Positions 7,538 through 13,313 of a DNA stretch of 36,036 bases are shown here, piece after piece. How positions within the stretch are numbered: position 1 is the first letter of the stretch; each line of letters begins with the position of its first letter. The translations under genes were made by a program, and so were the position numbers. The notes beneath the pieces are model-generated. The model saw only the letters and a list, made by a program, of their open reading frames with translations. It made no database searches and was not told the origin of the DNA. The DNA is taken from positions 1 through 36,036 of the IMG/VR virus record IMGVR_UViG_3300027760_000048; one strand, written 5' to 3'. Source of the stretch: a virus.

Positions 7538-7821
7538 TTGACTATCGATATAATGAAGACAAGACTTTGGAGGAACTGAAGTCTTATATTGATGCAACAT
7601 ACGGGCAACATTATTCCCGTGACAAATTCCAAGCAACAGAATTCATCATCGATGGTGGACACGGTGAAGGATTCTGTATTGGAAATGTGCTGAAATATGC
7701 ACAAAGGTATGGCAAGAAAGATGGACGTAATCGTAAAGACTTGCTAAAAATTTTACACTATGCTATAATCATGCTACACGTACATGACTTGAATGAAGGA
7801 AAACAAAATGAAATTAAGTGA
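7534..7821 (+). CDS. DUF3310 family protein
   Basis: The 95-residue product has the DUF3310 pattern: a YSRDKFQATEFI stretch, then FCIGNVLKYAQRYGKKDG and a closing helix DLLKILHYAIIML. Members occur widely in phages as small helical proteins, sometimes named nucleotide kinase-like; biochemical function is not settled. The ATG overlaps the glycosyltransferase stop, and its 3' end overlaps the start of the clamp gene by 14 bases. A complete sigma70-like promoter for the clamp lies inside its last third. Confidence 0.8.
   Translation: MIDYRYNEDKTLEELKSYIDATYGQHYSRDKFQATEFIIDGGHGEGFCIGNVLKYAQRYGKKDGRNRKDLLKILHYAIIMLHVHDLNEGKQNEIK
7741..7769 (+). promoter_or_regulatory. sigma70-like promoter inside DUF3310 gene, for gp45
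   Basis: TTGCTA at 7741-7746, 17-nt spacer, TGC-TATAAT with a consensus -10 at 7764-7769 and extended TGn. The clamp ATG is 38 nt beyond the -10. It would let the clamp be expressed independently of the glycosyltransferase operon. Confidence 0.75.
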
Positions 7822-8479
7822 ATCAACAATCAATGTGTTAAAGAACTTCTCTAACATTAACTCCGGTATGCTAATCAAAAGCGGAAACGTTATTCGTACT
7901 ATTTCAAAACAACAAAACGTTTTGGGTAAAGCTACAGTAACAGAAACATTTGATAGTGACTTTGTTATATATGACTTGAATCGCTTTTTGGGTTTGGTTG
8001 GTTCTCTTACCGATCCCGAAATCGCAATCAATGATGCCGCAAAGAATCTGACAATCAAGTCTGGCTCTTCAAAAACTACATACGGACTTTCTGATGAGTC
8101 CATGATTGTTGCACCGCCTGCGAAAGAGATTAAAGTAGAAAATGCGGAAGTGAATTTTCGACTGACAAAAGACGATTTGAATCAAGTATTGAAGTTGTCT
8201 GGCATCTTGGGTCTTCCAAACATTGCAGTTGTTGGTGATGGCTCTGAAATCTCTATCTCTGCACTTGATGTTAAGAATACTGACTCTGATAATTTCTCCA
8301 TCAAAGTTGGTGAGACTTCATCCAATTTCAAAATGATTTTCAATACAGAAAACTTGAAGATGATTCCCGGCACATATAATGTTGCAATTTCATCAAAGGG
8401 TATTTCGCATTTCAAGCACAGCACAGACCCAATTGAATATTGGATTGCTACTGAAGCTGGTTCTAAGTACGAGGGTTAA
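7808..8479 (+). CDS. 45: gp45-like sliding clamp
   Basis: The 223-residue protein matches T4 gp45 in size (228) and pattern: MKLSESTINVLKNFSNIN at the start, IYDLNRFLGLV, and a C-terminal YWIATEAGSKYEG. It forms the trimeric DNA polymerase processivity ring and, in T4, also activates late transcription with gp55/gp33. I chose the ATG at 7808, preceded by AAGGA at a 7-nt spacing, over an in-frame ATG 15 bases upstream. It begins a T4-like cluster (45, dsbA-like, 44, 62, regA) and has its own promoter at 7741-7769. In T4 its translation is repressed by RegA, whose gene lies nearby. Confidence 0.93.
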   Translation: MKLSESTINVLKNFSNINSGMLIKSGNVIRTISKQQNVLGKATVTETFDSDFVIYDLNRFLGLVGSLTDPEIAINDAAKNLTIKSGSSKTTYGLSDESMIVAPPAKEIKVENAEVNFRLTKDDLNQVLKLSGILGLPNIAVVGDGSEISISALDVKNTDSDNFSIKVGETSSNFKMIFNTENLKMIPGTYNVAISSKGISHFKHSTDPIEYWIATEAGSKYEG

Positions 8480-8483
8480 TATT

Positions 8484-8744
8484 ATGAGTAATGTGATTGT
8501 TCCGTCTTCTCCAGAAGACCGTAAAAAAATTCTGGATGCACTTGTAGAAATCTCCTCATCACTAACTCGCATTGAAGCAGAGCGTGATTTGATTAAAGAT
8601 ATTCTCACTACAGTTGAAGATAAATTTGAGTTGCCTAAAAAGTATACTCGCAAACTTGCAAAGATTTATCACAAACAAAACTTCACCGAGGTCCAACAAG
8701 AGCAAGACGATGTTGAGACTTTATATGAGAGTGTGGCTAAGTAA
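8484..8744 (+). CDS. dsbA: DsbA-like dsDNA-binding late-transcription protein
   Basis: The 86-residue product matches T4 DsbA (89 residues) best at its C-terminus: KIYHKQNFTEVQQEQDDVE followed by LYESVAK, compared with the LYHKDNR...ELYDTVFSK pattern of T4. In T4 this protein binds duplex DNA at late promoters and aids late transcription. The ATG at 8484 follows four bases after the gp45 stop. Pairing with the clamp fits a late-transcription role, and exact TATAAATA boxes are present in this window. Identification rests on a short similarity and on position. Confidence 0.7.
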   Translation: MSNVIVPSSPEDRKKILDALVEISSSLTRIEAERDLIKDILTTVEDKFELPKKYTRKLAKIYHKQNFTEVQQEQDDVETLYESVAK

Positions 8745-8756
8745 CACTCAGTTTGC

Positions 8757-8790
8757 ATTCTAACATGCAATGTGTTAGAATATATTTTTT
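8757..8790 (+). terminator. Hairpin plus T-run, probable terminator after the dsbA-like gene
   Basis: ATTCTAACA (8757-8765) and TGTTAGAAT (8773-8781) form a perfect 9-bp stem with a 7-nt loop, followed by ATTTTTT. The stem is AT-rich, so termination may be partial. Confidence 0.65.
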
Positions 8791-8791
8791 A

Positions 8792-8800
8792 TGTTATGAT
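8792..8800 (+). promoter_or_regulatory. Possible extended -10 promoter before gp44
   Basis: TGT-TATGAT with the -10 at 8795-8800. No convincing -35 lies 16-18 nt upstream, so activity would rely on the extended -10 or an activator. The ATG is 11 nt beyond the -10, and transcription starting near 8807 would remove the AAGG ribosome site at 8801-8804. Confidence 0.35.
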
Positions 8801-8811
8801 AAGGTGAACAC

Positions 8812-9750
8812 ATGCTACAAGATTATTTGTGGGTAGAAAAATATCGTCCTCAAACTGTCGAAGATACAATTCTTCCGGCAGACATGAAAGCAACATTTCA
8901 AAAATTTGTTGACGATAAAAATGTACCAAATCTAATTCTTACAGGCGGTCCTGGCGTTGGTAAGACTACCATCGCTAGGGCTATGCTTGAAGAACTTGGA
9001 TGTACTTATATTGTTATTAACGGATCGATGAACGGAAACATCGATACACTACGCAACGAAATTAAAAACTTTGCATCTACCGTTTCATTTTCTGGTGGAA
9101 GAAAATATGTTATACTTGACGAGGCTGATTATCTTAACCCGCAATCTACTCAACCCGCATTACGGAACTTCATGGAAGAGTTTTCTGCTAACTGTGGTTT
9201 TATCCTTACTTGCAACTTTCTTAATCGTATCATCGCCCCTCTTCACAGCCGATGCTCTGTTGTACAGTTTAAGATAACCAATTCTGATAAGCCAAAACTT
9301 GCTGGTCGTTTTATGAAACGTGTGACTGGCATTTTGCAAAAAGAAAATATTGAGTTTGAAGAGAAAGTTGTTGCTGAACTTATTATGAAACACTTCCCTG
9401 ATTGGAGGCGTGTTCTTAATGAACTACAACGTTATGCGGCCACAGGTAAGATTGATACTGGAATTCTTGCAAATATTTCAAGTGACAATTTCAAGGCATT
9501 AACAGAAAAATTAAAAGCAAAAGACTTTACTGGTATGCGTAAGTGGGTTGCAGAGAATCTTGACAATGAACCATCCGTTCTATTCAAACGAATCTTTGAC
9601 AATACTAATGAATATTTGGTGCCAGATTCTGTTCCACGTATGGTATTAATGCTTGCTGAATATCAATACAAGTCTGCATTTGTTGCCGATCAAGAAATTA
9701 ATTTTGTTGCATTCTTGACTGAAGCAATGATGGACTGCGAATTCAAATGA
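8812..9750 (+). CDS. 44: gp44-like clamp loader large subunit
   Basis: The 312-residue AAA+ protein resembles T4 gp44 (319). It begins WVEKYRPQTVEDTILP, a clamp-loader signature. Walker A is GGPGVGKT (residues 45-52), Walker B is ILDEAD (about 101-106), and the SRC arginine-finger motif is at 146-148. With gp62 it forms the 4:1 loader that opens the gp45 ring and places it on primer ends. AAGG at 8801-8804 is the ribosome site. Its stop overlaps the start of the next gene (ATGA). Unlike T4, where 44 and 62 are adjacent, an extra gene lies between them here. Confidence 0.95.
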   Translation: MLQDYLWVEKYRPQTVEDTILPADMKATFQKFVDDKNVPNLILTGGPGVGKTTIARAMLEELGCTYIVINGSMNGNIDTLRNEIKNFASTVSFSGGRKYVILDEADYLNPQSTQPALRNFMEEFSANCGFILTCNFLNRIIAPLHSRCSVVQFKITNSDKPKLAGRFMKRVTGILQKENIEFEEKVVAELIMKHFPDWRRVLNELQRYAATGKIDTGILANISSDNFKALTEKLKAKDFTGMRKWVAENLDNEPSVLFKRIFDNTNEYLVPDSVPRMVLMLAEYQYKSAFVADQEINFVAFLTEAMMDCEFK

Positions 9751-10178
9751 TTAATAAAAAATTTGATCGTTCATTATACAACAAATATGATAATGTTGGT
9801 AAGAATGTAGTAAAAAATTATTTCAAATCTAAATTAGACATAGATGCTATAGACAATTCAGATTTATATGGGGTGGATTTAATACTAACAAAAAATAATA
9901 ATGTTGTTGGATATGCAGAAGTAGAAGTTAGAAATAATTGGGATAAAGATAATTTCCCCTTTGACACATTAAATGTTCCTAGTAGAAAAAAGAAGTTACT
10001 TGAAAATGAATTGCCCACATTTTTCTTTTCCGTAAATAAAATTTTAACTAGAATGTTTTGCTGTAAAGCCGAAGTTGTGTTACAATGTCCTCTTATTGAA
10101 AATAAAAACAAATATGTAAAAGACGGAGAATATTTCTACAAAGTTCCAGTAAACACCTTAAAGTTAATTATATTATGA
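9747..10178 (+). CDS. Possible PD-(D/E)XK-like protein between gp44 and gp62
   Basis: The 143-residue protein is not firmly recognised. Residues 40-62 read YGVDLILTKNN then GYAEVEVR: an acidic residue (D44) followed by E58-x-E60 on a strand, a layout seen in PD-(D/E)XK nucleases, though the usual lysine is replaced by glutamate. The gene sits by ATGA overlaps on both sides inside the clamp-loader operon, so it is co-translated with gp44 and gp62. Its composition is rich in Asn/Lys and codon use looks more AT-rich than gp44, hinting at later acquisition. Function unknown; a nuclease or a repair accessory is a guess. Confidence 0.6.
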   Translation: MINKKFDRSLYNKYDNVGKNVVKNYFKSKLDIDAIDNSDLYGVDLILTKNNNVVGYAEVEVRNNWDKDNFPFDTLNVPSRKKKLLENELPTFFFSVNKILTRMFCCKAEVVLQCPLIENKNKYVKDGEYFYKVPVNTLKLIIL

Positions 10179-10594
10179 CACCATTTGACTATCTAAACGC
10201 TATCAACCAATCAAAAGAAAATATGATGGTTGGTACTGACAATGATGAACTTGCAGAAAAATCGTACAACCCATATATCGTTAATAAAGGACTATCTTAC
10301 TTCCCAGACACAATCCTATATTCAAATGAAATGAATATGCGGCATTTCTTGGACAATAAACCACAGTTTTTGTATTTACTAAATACCATCAGGCCTAAAA
10401 AAAGGTTCAGTAAATGGTTTAAGAATGAGGTGGTAGAGGATATTAATGTGATTTCAGAATATTTTGGCTATAGTTACGCTAAAGCTAAACAAGTACAGAA
10501 TCTCATAACCTCAGACCAACTTAAAATCATGCGACAAAAACTAGAAAAAGGTGGATTGAAGTCTAAGGAGAAAAAGAATGGCGGTGAACATTGA
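10175..10594 (+). CDS. 62: gp62-like clamp loader small subunit
   Basis: The 139-residue product has the gp62 pattern of T4-like aquatic phages: PFDYLNAIN at the start, YNPYIVNKGLSYFPDTILY, and KKRFSKWFK. T4 gp62 is 187 residues, so this is a short member. It is the single non-ATPase subunit of the clamp loader with gp44. The ATG overlaps the upstream stop (ATGA at 10175-10178), and its 3' end overlaps the regA start by 17 bases, a compact coupled arrangement like the T4 44-62-regA order. Confidence 0.85.
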   Translation: MTPFDYLNAINQSKENMMVGTDNDELAEKSYNPYIVNKGLSYFPDTILYSNEMNMRHFLDNKPQFLYLLNTIRPKKRFSKWFKNEVVEDINVISEYFGYSYAKAKQVQNLITSDQLKIMRQKLEKGGLKSKEKKNGGEH

Positions 10595-10985
10595 AGATTT
10601 ACTTGAAGTAAGATTAAAACAAGAAGACGATTTTTTGAAAGTAAAAGAGACACTAACCCGTATTGGCGTTGCATCACGTAAAGATAAAACTCTATACCAA
10701 TCATGTCATATTCTACACAAAAAAGGTAAATATTATATTGTACATTTTAAGGAGTTGTTTGCATTAGATGGCAAACCAACTGATTTTGAAGAGAATGATT
10801 TAGCAAGACGCAACACAATAGCAAAATTGTTAGCCGAATGGGGTCTTATTGAGGTTATAAATAAACCTACAAATGTAGAACAACCAATTGCGCCGTTATC
10901 ACAAATCAAAATTATCTCTTATAAAGAAAAAGATGATTGGTTATTAACAGCAAAATACAATATCGGAAACAAAAAGAGAGATTAA
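10578..10985 (+). CDS. regA: RegA translational repressor
   Basis: The 135-residue protein carries the hallmark RegA core DDFLKVKETLTRIGVAS, TLYQSCHILHKKGKYYIVH and ARRNTIAKLLAEWGLI. In T4, RegA binds start regions of several early mRNAs, including those of gp45, gp44 and its own, and shuts off their translation. AAGGAG precedes the ATG, inside the gp62 gene. It is probably autoregulated as in T4, but no specific operator was identified. T4 RegA is 122 residues; the extra residues here are at the C-terminus. Confidence 0.93.
   Translation: MAVNIEDLLEVRLKQEDDFLKVKETLTRIGVASRKDKTLYQSCHILHKKGKYYIVHFKELFALDGKPTDFEENDLARRNTIAKLLAEWGLIEVINKPTNVEQPIAPLSQIKIISYKEKDDWLLTAKYNIGNKKRD
10856..10863 (+). 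promoter_or_regulatory. TATAAATA box inside regA (possible late promoter for dps)
   Basis: An exact T4-type late box, 123 nt before the dps ATG. It lies in coding sequence of AT-rich DNA, so chance is a real alternative. Confidence 0.35.
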
Positions 10986-10986
10986 A

Positions 10987-11424
10987 ATGGATGAACTAGT
11001 ACAATCACTAAAAGTGTCTTTGGCGAATCACTATGCATTTTATTTGAAGGCACACTACTACCATTGGAACGTAACTGGTCCCAACTTTCCTCAGTATCAC
11101 GAATTCTTAGAAAACATCTATACTGAAGTGTATGGTGTTGTGGATAAAATTGCAGAAGAGATTCGAACATTGAATGCATATGCGCCAGGAAGTTTTAATC
11201 GTTTCATTCAGTTATCACAAATCCAAGGTGACGAATCTGTGCCACCAGCGGAAGTGATGATGCAGAGATTGTTGGATGATATTCAAGTTATGAACTCTAG
11301 TATTATGAGAGTATACGAACTTGCAGAGCAAGAGCGTTGCCACAACATAAGTAACTTCATGGCAGAACGTCAAGATGCATTTAACAAACATGCATGGATG
11401 ATTAGGTCAACTTTAAAGGCTTGA
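10987..11424 (+). CDS. dps: Dps-like ferritin-fold protein
   Basis: The 145-residue product has the Dps signature. H26 (YYHWNV), H38, D53 and E57 reproduce the spacing of the inter-subunit ferroxidase ligands H31, H43, D58 and E62 of Listeria Dps; the D47 position is E42 here. The C-terminal WMIRSTL also fits the family. Dps proteins form 12-mers that oxidise and store iron with peroxide and can bind DNA. The N-terminal basic tail that some Dps use for DNA binding is absent, favouring an iron/peroxide role. It follows regA by one base and shares its transcript, perhaps with a late box at 10856. It could protect phage DNA from oxidative damage or scavenge iron for the virion; both are inference. 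Confidence 0.9.
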   Translation: MDELVQSLKVSLANHYAFYLKAHYYHWNVTGPNFPQYHEFLENIYTEVYGVVDKIAEEIRTLNAYAPGSFNRFIQLSQIQGDESVPPAEVMMQRLLDDIQVMNSSIMRVYELAEQERCHNISNFMAERQDAFNKHAWMIRSTLKA

Positions 11425-11449
11425 CAAACGTTATATTATATGAGATAAT
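11421..11449 (+). promoter_or_regulatory. sigma70-like promoter, -35 containing the dps stop
   Basis: TTGACA at 11421-11426 includes the TGA stop of dps. A 17-nt spacer is followed by TGA-GATAAT (-10 at 11444-11449). It drives the secreted small protein at 11478. Confidence 0.78.
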
Positions 11450-11458
11450 GTTATCTCA
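11441..11458 (+). promoter_or_regulatory. Palindrome over the -10 (operator candidate)
   Basis: TGAGATAA and TTATCTCA are a perfect 8-bp inverted repeat separated by TG, covering the -10 and the transcription start region. It could bind a dimeric repressor; a host or phage regulator is equally possible. Confidence 0.5.
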
Positions 11459-11477
11459 AACTAAATTAGGAGATTCT

Positions 11478-11699
11478 ATGAAATCCATGAAAGTATTGAC
11501 AGCAGTAGCATTAACTACTCTCTCCCTAGTTGCCGTTGCGGCAGACAAACCAGCAGAAACAAAACCTGCGCCTGCAACAACAGCATCAGCACCTGCCGCT
11601 AAAGCAGACTCCAAAAAAGAGAAACCACATCCCAAAGTGATTACTCCAAAAGAGAAAGCCGCAAAAAAAGCAGAGGCTACAACAACCGCTAAGAAATAA
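11478..11699 (+). CDS. Small secreted Ala/Lys/Pro-rich protein
   Basis: The 73-residue product begins MKSMKVLTAVALTTLSLVAVA, a classic Sec signal peptide with a predicted cut after AVA (about residue 21). The mature part is low-complexity, rich in Ala, Lys, Pro and Thr, and basic. It resembles small periplasmic proteins of Proteobacteria, not a known phage family. I chose ATG 11478, with TAGGAG at 11467-11472, over in-frame upstream codons. It has its own strong promoter and its own terminator, so it is a single-gene unit. A periplasmic phage protein made from a host-type promoter could act in superinfection exclusion or envelope change; this is inference. Confidence 0.75.
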   Translation: MKSMKVLTAVALTTLSLVAVAADKPAETKPAPATTASAPAAKADSKKEKPHPKVITPKEKAAKKAEATTTAKK

Positions 11700-11715
11700 T
11701 TCTTAGTAATTTTTT
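11689..11715 (+). terminator. Terminator overlapping the stop of the secreted protein gene
   Basis: CTAAGAA (11689-11695) and TTCTTAG (11700-11706) form a 7-bp stem around ATAA, followed by TAATTTTTT. The TAA stop lies in the loop. Confidence 0.7.
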
Positions 11716-11740
11716 ATCATTATTTGATGAGGTATTTAAA

Positions 11741-11968
11741 ATGGCATTTGTAAATTCTAGCAAAACACAGACAGAACTCTTGGTATCATACTTGCGTGGT
11801 ACTGGTCGTGGAATCTCTGCACCACAAGCACGGTCTTTGTTTGGCATCAAAAACCTTCGTGCCCGTATCAGCGACTTGCGCCAAGCAGGTTTCAAAATCC
11901 GTAAGGACATGAACACAGAAGGCAACACAACATATTTTGTTTCACGCAGAATGGTTGGACAGGCTTAA
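11741..11968 (+). CDS. Small winged helix-turn-helix protein
   Basis: The 75-residue product reads as a compact winged HTH: helix TQTELLVSYLRGTGRGIS, recognition segment APQARSLFGIKNLRARISDLR, then a wing with FKIRKDM and TTYFVSRR. It resembles the small HTH domains (HTH_39-like) of phages. It could regulate transcription or act in DNA packaging or nucleoid binding. It is flanked upstream by a terminator and downstream by a late box, so its own promoter is not obvious; GAGG upstream of the ATG could serve as ribosome site. It is a candidate to bind one of the palindromes over promoters in this window, but nothing links them directly. Confidence 0.7.
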   Translation: MAFVNSSKTQTELLVSYLRGTGRGISAPQARSLFGIKNLRARISDLRQAGFKIRKDMNTEGNTTYFVSRRMVGQA

Positions 11969-11973
11969 TCTGT

Positions 11974-11981
11974 TATAAATA
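11974..11981 (+). promoter_or_regulatory. T4-type late promoter (TATAAATA)
   Basis: Exact TATAAATA six bases after a stop codon, in intergenic DNA. Transcription should begin about 11987-11990 and run into the structured region that follows. Confidence 0.75.
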
Positions 11982-11986
11982 AACGT

Positions 11987-12115
11987 ATCTCAGGGATGGG
12001 AACGTAAATGGCTCTTCTACCTTAGGAGCGTCTAACGCTGGCACAACGTTATGGTGTCCCTGTATGCAGTAAGCAGGATTAATGATACGCCTTCGGGGTA
12101 TCGGATTTTATTTTT
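11987..12115 (+). ncRNA. Probable structured late RNA (about 128 nt)
   Basis: The segment lies between a late promoter and a UUCG terminator and has no convincing coding frame. By eye, CAGGGA (11991-11996) pairs with TCCCTG (12057-12062), AACGT (12001-12005) with ACGTT (12046-12050), and GCTCT (12011-12015) with GGAGC (12025-12029), giving a long rod with an inner hairpin. An alternative AGCGT-CTA-ACGCT hairpin (12027-12039) competes. No tRNA, known riboswitch or ribozyme motif is recognised. It may be a free small RNA or a structured leader of the 12138 gene. Confidence 0.55.
12084..12115 (+). terminator. C(UUCG)G tetraloop terminator
   Basis: GATAC and GTATC pair around CC-TTCG-GG with one bulged G, forming a C(UUCG)G tetraloop hairpin followed by GGATTTTATTTTT. 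C(UUCG)G hairpins are frequent in T4 transcripts. Confidence 0.75.
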
Positions 12116-12137
12116 AACTCGCTTAATAGGAGAAACT

Positions 12138-12365
12138 ATGTTACAAAACATCAATAGTGCTATCGATGCATTTCAAAGCACAAAAACGCAATTCGTCAAA
12201 ACATTCGTCAAGAATGAAGAACTTGCAAAACCCCTCAATACTTTCATTGAAGCGCAAACATCTTACGCAAAGGCTGTCGCTGTAGAAGTCAACAAGTTTT
12301 ATACAACTCTTGGACTCTCTGCATACACATTCGATGCTAAGAAAGCATTTTCAAAATCTAAGTAA
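12138..12365 (+). CDS. Small phasin-like helical protein
   Basis: The 75-residue protein is predicted to be nearly all helix. FIEAQTSYAKAVAVEVNKFY recalls phasin-type amphipathic helices, but similarity is too short to assign. I chose ATG 12138, which has TAGGAG at a good distance; the longer frame from a GTG upstream would run through the terminator and is unlikely. It begins a short run with hsp20 and a 27-residue ORF that ends at a terminator. If the late box at 11974 reads through the UUCG hairpin, it is expressed late. Function unknown. Confidence 0.6.
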   Translation: MLQNINSAIDAFQSTKTQFVKTFVKNEELAKPLNTFIEAQTSYAKAVAVEVNKFYTTLGLSAYTFDAKKAFSKSK

Positions 12366-12378
12366 GAGGAGATACAAT

Positions 12379-12879
12379 ATGGGACATACACCAATTCCCG
12401 CTATCTTTGGCGGTCCAGGTTTCAAAGACTTTGATAAATTCTTTGTTGGCTTCGATGAACAATTCAATCGACTAGCAAAAATACATGATGATGTGACTAA
12501 GAACATTCCTAACTACCCACCTTACAACATTCGCAAGACTGGTGACAATACATACGTCATTGAACTTGCTGTTGCGGGTTTCGGTAAACAAGAAATCGAT
12601 ATCACTTTAGAAGACAACAAATTAATTGTTGCTGGCAATACAAAAGATGATGGAGACAATTTCTTGTTCAAGGGTATTGCTAATCGTGCATTCACTCGCA
12701 CGTTTGCACTTGATGACCAAATCGAAATTCAAGATGCCGCTTTGATTAATGGTATGTTGAAGATTGCTTTGGAACGAATCATCCCAGAACATAAGAAGCC
12801 AAAGAAGATTGAAGTTAAGGATGCTGAATCTAAAACTAAAAAATCATCTCAACAATATTTAACTGAGGATGAATTATGA
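12379..12879 (+). CDS. Hsp20/IbpA-family small heat-shock protein
   Basis: The 166-residue protein has a clear alpha-crystallin domain: YNIRKTGDNTYVIELAVAGF, then EIDITLEDNKLIVAG, AFTRTFALDDQIEI and NGMLKIALER. The N-terminus resembles IbpA (FDEQFNRL). These chaperones hold unfolded proteins for refolding, and cyanophages and related T4-like phages often carry one, probably to aid virion assembly. ATG 12379 was chosen because AAGAGGAGA precedes it; an in-frame upstream ATG would overlap the phasin-like gene. The C-terminal IxI motif is present only loosely (RIIPEHKKPKKIEV). The stop overlaps the next small ORF (ATGA). Confidence 0.93.
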   Translation: MGHTPIPAIFGGPGFKDFDKFFVGFDEQFNRLAKIHDDVTKNIPNYPPYNIRKTGDNTYVIELAVAGFGKQEIDITLEDNKLIVAGNTKDDGDNFLFKGIANRAFTRTFALDDQIEIQDAALINGMLKIALERIIPEHKKPKKIEVKDAESKTKKSSQQYLTEDEL

Positions 12880-12959
12880 AATCAGTAAAAAACTTCTTTA
12901 TGGCATTACTTGAAGCAATTCAAGATGCGAAAGAGCATAAAGCAAAACGTTTTAAATAA
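12876..12959 (+). CDS. 27-residue basic protein
   Basis: A short frame, MKSVKNFFMALLEAIQDAK then EHKAKRFK, begins at an ATGA overlap with the hsp20 stop and ends just before a terminator. It is one amphipathic helix with a basic tail, like small proteins found behind other genes in T4-like phages. Coupling and coding-like composition support it, but its length leaves doubt. Confidence 0.55.
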   Translation: MKSVKNFFMALLEAIQDAKEHKAKRFK

Positions 12960-12966
12960 ACACCGA

Positions 12967-12991
12967 GGGTGCCGCAATGGCACCCTTTTTT
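12967..12991 (+). terminator. Rho-independent terminator
   Basis: GGGTGCC and GGCACCC form a 7-bp GC-rich stem around GCAAT, followed by six T residues. It ends the phasin-like/hsp20 unit. Confidence 0.9.
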
Positions 12992-13006
12992 ATTATAGGA
13001 TATAAA

Positions 13007-13309
13007 ATGGCAAACTTAAGAATTTTAAAATTGACAACAGGTGAAGAGATTGTCGGTGATCTTGTAGAAGAAACTTCAGAAAAATATCGCATTGAGAATC
13101 CATGCATTCTTGGTATTGCAATGGGTCCAAATGGCAAAGCAAGTTTACAAATGCAACCGATGCTTTTATTTTCCGAACAAAAAGTTGTTGAACTTAAACC
13201 AGAACATGTTTTATATAATGTTTCAGTTGCAATTGAAATCAAAAACAAGTATAATGAAGTTTACGGTTCGGGCATTGTCGTTCCACCACAACAATCTATT
13301 ATTATTTAA
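13007..13309 (+). CDS. Sm-like small phage protein
   Basis: The 100-residue product begins MANLRILKLTTGEEIVGDL, a strand-turn-strand opening common to LSm/Sm-fold proteins, and continues YRIENPCILGI with further strands. Conserved in T4-like aquatic phages as a hypothetical protein. I chose ATG 13007 (AGGA with six-base spacing) because the upstream in-frame ATG lies inside the terminator stem. It may bind RNA in the manner of Hfq, but residues of the Hfq RNA-binding faces are not evident. It is followed after four bases by an oxygenase gene. Confidence 0.65.
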   Translation: MANLRILKLTTGEEIVGDLVEETSEKYRIENPCILGIAMGPNGKASLQMQPMLLFSEQKVVELKPEHVLYNVSVAIEIKNKYNEVYGSGIVVPPQQSIII

Positions 13310-13313
13310 TTGA

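Noticed and set aside
11987-12115. tRNA or tmRNA in the structured region
   Set aside because: No acceptor stem/CCA, no T-loop GTTCNANNC, and pairings do not form a cloverleaf.
12051-12137. Extended N-terminus of the phasin-like gene from GTG 12051
   Set aside because: It would pass through the UUCG terminator and structured RNA; ATG 12138 has a good ribosome site.
12977-13006. ATG 12977 as start of the Sm-like gene
   Set aside because: It lies inside the terminator stem-loop; ATG 13007 has AGGA at correct spacing.
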